Assembly (NCBI GenBank): GCA_001898505.1
Contig: MKTZ01000026.1
Span: 1-64,000, forward strand
Length of the DNA: 64,000 bases
Reading direction: 5' to 3'
Source: Sphingobacteriales bacterium 50-39
Lineage (GTDB): Bacteria; Bacteroidota; Bacteroidia; Chitinophagales; Chitinophagaceae
Position 1 is the first letter of the stretch. Each line of letters begins with the position of its first letter. Below, piece after piece: positions 61,097-64,000 of this stretch. The notes below the pieces were generated by a model. The model did not search any database. It was not told the DNA's origin and was given only the letters and a program-made list of their open reading frames with translations. Both the position numbers and the translations under genes were made by a program.

Positions 61097-63715
61097 TTAA
61101 TCTTCATTTCCAGAGGGTTCTACACCAAGCAACGGATCGAGTCCCGGATCGGGGTCGCCCTGGGGCTCCTGGTCAGCCGGGCCGGGTGTGGGATTACCGG
61201 TATCGGATATGGAGTGCCCATTCCCATTTTCTTCCTCCAGCTTGTCCAACTTGGTAATGGCGGCGATCTCATCATTTTCGTCCAGACGGATAAGCTTTAC
61301 ACCCTGAGTAGCCCTACCCTGCTCGCTGATGCCATTGACAGGCATCCGGATGGTGAGACCGCTCTTACAGGTGATCATGAGGTCTTCTTGTTCCGTCACA
61401 TCCAAAATGCCCACCAATTTACCGGTTTTATCTGTAACGCTGATGGTTTTCACTCCTTTTCCGCCGCGATTGGTGATACGATACTCGTCGATGGGCGTTC
61501 TCTTTCCATACCCTTTTTCACTGACGACCAGAACTGTACGGGATTTATCTTCTTTATTGACACAGATCATGCCAATTACCTCGTCATTCTTATCATCCAC
61601 TTCAATGCCTGCCACGCCTATAGCGCCGCGACCGGTGGGTCTTACCTTATCTTCCTCGAAACGTATGGCCCTGCCGCTGCGGACGGCCATCAATATCTCG
61701 GAGTTGCCGTCGGTGAGACGGGCTTCCAGGAGATGGTCGCCTTCGACGATGGTGATGGCATTGACGCCCGTCTGACGGCGACGGCTAAAGTCTTCCAGGG
61801 AGGTTTTTTTGATGATACCCTGCTTGGTGCAAAGCACGATATAATGGGTATTTACAAAGGCTTCGTCCTTCAGGTCCTTGACATCGAGGATGGCCCGCAC
61901 CTTATCATCCTGCGGTATCTGAATGAGGTTTTGGATGGCGCGTCCCTTGCTGGTCTTGTCGCCTTCGGGGATCTCATATACATTGAGCCAGTAGCAGCGT
62001 CCTTTTTCCGTAAAGAACAGCATGGTATGGTGAGTGGAGGCCACAAAGAGATGTTCGATAAAGTCTTCGTCCCGGGTTTTGCCGCCGATGGCGCCGCGGC
62101 CGCCACGACGTTGCTGGCGGTATTCAGTGGCGGAAGTGCGTTTGATATAGCCCATGTGGGAAATGGTGATGACCACATCCTCTTCACGGATGAGGTCTTT
62201 GATACTGACCTCATCGTCCAGATAGGTGATCTCCGTCTTGCGCTCGTCCCCGAATTTTTCTTTTACTTCCAGCAGCTCCCCGCGGATGACCTCGAAACGT
62301 TTGCCTTCATCGGCCAGCAGCTCTTTCAAATGGGCGATGAGCTGCATCAGCTGGTCGTATTCCTCGCGGATCTTTTCCCTTTCCATGCCGGTGAGGCGTT
62401 GCAGACGGAGTTCCAGGATAGCTTTGGCCTGTATCTCGTCCAGCCCCCAGCCGGCGTTGATCAGGCTGTCTTTTGCTATTTCCGGCGTCGAGGAGGCCCG
62501 GATCAGAGCAATGACCTCATCCAGGTGATCCAGGGCAATAAGGTAGCCCTGCAGGATATGGGCCTTCTTTTCGGCCTCTTTAAGCTCGAATATCGTACGG
62601 CGGGTGACGACGTCCATGCGGAACTCAACGAATTCGGAGATCATCTCTCGAATATTGAGGGTCCTGGGTCTCCCTTTCACCAGCGCTACGTTGTTGATAC
62701 CATAGGAGGTCTGTAGTTCCGAATGTTTGTACAGTTGGTTGATCACCACATTGGCGATAGCGTCCCTTTTCAGGTCGATGACGATACGGGTGCCTTCCCG
62801 CTTATTGGATTCGTTGTTGATATGAGCTATGCCTTCAATGATCTTTTCATTCACCAGCTGGCCGATGCGATCGCAGAGCGCATCCCTGTTGACCTGGTAA
62901 GGAACTTCCGTGATGATGATCTGTTCCCTGCCGCTGGCTTTTGTGTCAACATGGAGCTTGCCGCGAAGGACGACGCGTCCTCTGCCGAAGTGCATGGCTG
63001 CCTTGACACCTTCCATGCCGTAGATGATGCCTCCTGTCGGGAAGTCGGGCGCCTTGACATGCTTGATCAGCTCTTCGATAGTGATATCCTTATTGTCGAT
63101 ATAGGCAACGCAGCCGTCGATGACCTCGGAGAGATTATGCGGCATCATATTGGTAGCCATACCGACGGCAATACCGCTGGAGCCATTCACCAGCAGTTGT
63201 GGTATCCGGGTGGGCAGTACGGTCGGCTCCTTGAGAGAGTCATCGAAATTGAGCTGGAAGTCCACGGTATCCTTCTCTATGTCTTCCAGCATATATTCGG
63301 CCAGACGCTGAAGACGGGCTTCGATGTACCGCATGGCCGCGGGACCGTCACCGTCCTGGTTACCGAAATTTCCCTGACCGTCGACCAGTAAATAGCGCAT
63401 GCTCCATGGCTGGGCCATACGGACCATTGCATCGAAGATGGAGGCATCTCCATGTGGATGGTATTTACCCATCACCTCTCCCACGATACGGGCGGCTTTC
63501 TTATAAGGCTTGTTGCTGTTGTTACCCAGCTCGTTCATACCATGCAGGATACGGCGATGCACAGGCTTCATACCGTCGCGGACATCGGGCAGTGCGCGGC
63601 CCACAATCACCGACATGGAATAGTCGATATAGGCTGTCTTCATCTGCTCTTCAATATTCACCGGGACTATACGATTATTGTCTTGCGTTTCCAATGGCGT
63701 GCTGTTATCTTCCAT
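61097..63715 (-). CDS. gyrA: DNA gyrase subunit A
   Basis: An 872-residue type II topoisomerase subunit. The breakage-reunion domain has the catalytic tyrosine in AAMRYIEARL, the QRDR segment KYHPHGDASIFDAMVRMAQPWS and LVDGQGNFGNQDGDGPAAMRY. The tower and coiled coil end near residue 510, and the C-terminal pinwheel begins with the GyrA box QRRGGRG, which distinguishes it from ParC. The position equivalent to E. coli Ser83 is alanine (GDAS), while Asp87 is kept. The end is an acidic, Pro/Gly-rich tail (TGNPTPGPADQEPQGDPDPG) common in GyrA proteins. With GyrB it introduces negative supercoils. Promoter at 63768-63775; the TPR gene follows in the same operon. Confidence 0.97.
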   Translation of the reverse strand: MEDNSTPLETQDNNRIVPVNIEEQMKTAYIDYSMSVIVGRALPDVRDGMKPVHRRILHGMNELGNNSNKPYKKAARIVGEVMGKYHPHGDASIFDAMVRMAQPWSMRYLLVDGQGNFGNQDGDGPAAMRYIEARLQRLAEYMLEDIEKDTVDFQLNFDDSLKEPTVLPTRIPQLLVNGSSGIAVGMATNMMPHNLSEVIDGCVAYIDNKDITIEELIKHVKAPDFPTGGIIYGMEGVKAAMHFGRGRVVLRGKLHVDTKASGREQIIITEVPYQVNRDALCDRIGQLVNEKIIEGIAHINNESNKREGTRIVIDLKRDAIANVVINQLYKHSELQTSYGINNVALVKGRPRTLNIREMISEFVEFRMDVVTRRTIFELKEAEKKAHILQGYLIALDHLDEVIALIRASSTPEIAKDSLINAGWGLDEIQAKAILELRLQRLTGMEREKIREEYDQLMQLIAHLKELLADEGKRFEVIRGELLEVKEKFGDERKTEITYLDDEVSIKDLIREEDVVITISHMGYIKRTSATEYRQQRRGGRGAIGGKTRDEDFIEHLFVASTHHTMLFFTEKGRCYWLNVYEIPEGDKTSKGRAIQNLIQIPQDDKVRAILDVKDLKDEAFVNTHYIVLCTKQGIIKKTSLEDFSRRRQTGVNAITIVEGDHLLEARLTDGNSEILMAVRSGRAIRFEEDKVRPTGRGAIGVAGIEVDDKNDEVIGMICVNKEDKSRTVLVVSEKGYGKRTPIDEYRITNRGGKGVKTISVTDKTGKLVGILDVTEQEDLMITCKSGLTIRMPVNGISEQGRATQGVKLIRLDENDEIAAITKLDKLEEENGNGHSISDTGNPTPGPADQEPQGDPDPGLDPLLGVEPSGNED

Positions 63716-63767
63716 ACTGTATTTTAGGCGATTTACATATACGGGAAACTATCTCCCGAAGGGATGG

Positions 63768-63775
63768 CAAATTTA
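63768..63775 (-). promoter_or_regulatory. -7 element of the gyrA promoter
   Basis: TAAATTTG on the minus strand, a full match to TAnnTTTG, 52 bases before the gyrA ATG. No good -33 TTG is seen. Confidence 0.4.
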
Positions 63776-63855
63776 CCTCTTTTAAGGCTGAAAACCTGAT
63801 GCTTTTAGGGGTTTTTAACACCCTTTTTTCCACGAATGTTAGTAAGAATCCGGGC

Positions 63856-64000
63856 CTATTCCAGCCAGGCGCCTTTCACCTCATCGCCCTCCACTTCCAC
63901 GTAAATATGCTCCTGTAAGGTCGTGGAAAGGGATAGCCCGATGTAGTCGGGATGGACGGGGAAGGCCTTATGGGTACGACCTACCAGGACCAGGCACTCA
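63856..64000 (-). CDS. C-terminal end of a phosphoribosyltransferase-like gene (partial)
   Basis: The last 47 codons of a minus-strand gene running off the window: LVLVGRTHKAFPVHPDYIGLSLSTTLQEHIYVEVEG, ending WLE and TAG. The pattern (RxxxxFPVxxDYxGxSLxTTxxEH) recalls the C-terminus of PyrR-like phosphoribosyltransferase family proteins. It stops 140 bases before gyrA. Identity needs the rest of the gene. Confidence 0.5.
   Translation of the reverse strand, partial: ECLVLVGRTHKAFPVHPDYIGLSLSTTLQEHIYVEVEGDEVKGAWLE

Noticed and set aside
60935-62716. A 593-codon plus-strand frame opposite gyrA and the TPR gene
   Set aside because: It is the antisense shadow of gyrA, which is certain from its motifs. 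It crosses two real genes.
1-64000. CRISPR arrays, rRNA genes, insertion-sequence transposases, plasmid or phage structural genes
   Set aside because: None were seen. No regularly spaced short repeats and no transposase motifs occur in the window.

Overview
The window reads as chromosome of a Bacteroidota bacterium, most likely in or near the Chitinophagaceae. The evidence is a SusC/SusD pair, DUF6443/YD-repeat secreted proteins, a T9SS C-terminal sorting domain, long FtsX-type ABC permeases, a beta-propeller hybrid histidine kinase, and promoters of the TTG-N(about 20)-TAnnTTTG type. The GyrA sequence also resembles that lineage. This is inferred from sequence recognition only; no search was run.

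Layout. 1-4100: small metabolic or hypothetical genes (OsmC, TIGR04222 membrane protein, methyltransferase, nitrilase, GNAT). 4300-9000: an FtsX permease under a sigma54-type promoter, a 3'-truncated ECF sigma factor, a second GNAT and a quinone-reductase-like MDR enzyme. 9185-11600: an outer-membrane beta-barrel receptor, followed by a 53-codon membrane ORF. 11900-17900: a regulator-SusC-SusD nutrient-uptake operon led by a DeoR/GlpR repressor. 18043: DUF2200.

18447-33037 is an integrated genomic island. A 24-bp copy of the 3' end of a tRNA-Pro(CGG) gene lies at 18447-18470, next to a tyrosine recombinase, and the intact tRNA gene closes the other end at 33015-33088. TGTCCGA repeats, likely recombinase arm sites, lie just inside both ends. 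The cargo is a four-gene minus-strand operon: a coiled-coil plus outer-membrane-barrel protein, a SpvB/YD-like protein with a DUF5977-like tail, an Rhs/YD shell protein with an AT-rich variable C-terminal tip, and a small two-TM protein that looks like its immunity partner. A NUMOD-type protein and the remnant of a HEPN-like gene lie near the tRNA. This is the best candidate for a poorly described system: a Sec-exported polymorphic toxin module carried with what may be its own outer-membrane partner.

33200-44600: housekeeping and accessory genes (NAD(P)HX repair enzyme, serine hydrolase, SerA, aldo-keto reductase, SRPBCC, ABC exporter pair, PurU) and a scar of two decaying genes at 37493-38191. 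45000-48300: two secreted proteins, the second with 82-residue tandem repeats and a T9SS tail. 48343-53100: OmpA lipoprotein, NmrA-like reductase with a divergent HxlR regulator, and a second FtsX permease. Both FtsX permeases share a 17-bp palindrome about 51 bp upstream of a sigma54-like -24/-12 element, suggesting one sigma54 activator controls both. 53084-64000: giant hybrid sensor kinase, MscS-type channel, TPR protein, gyrA, and the end of a phosphoribosyltransferase-like gene.
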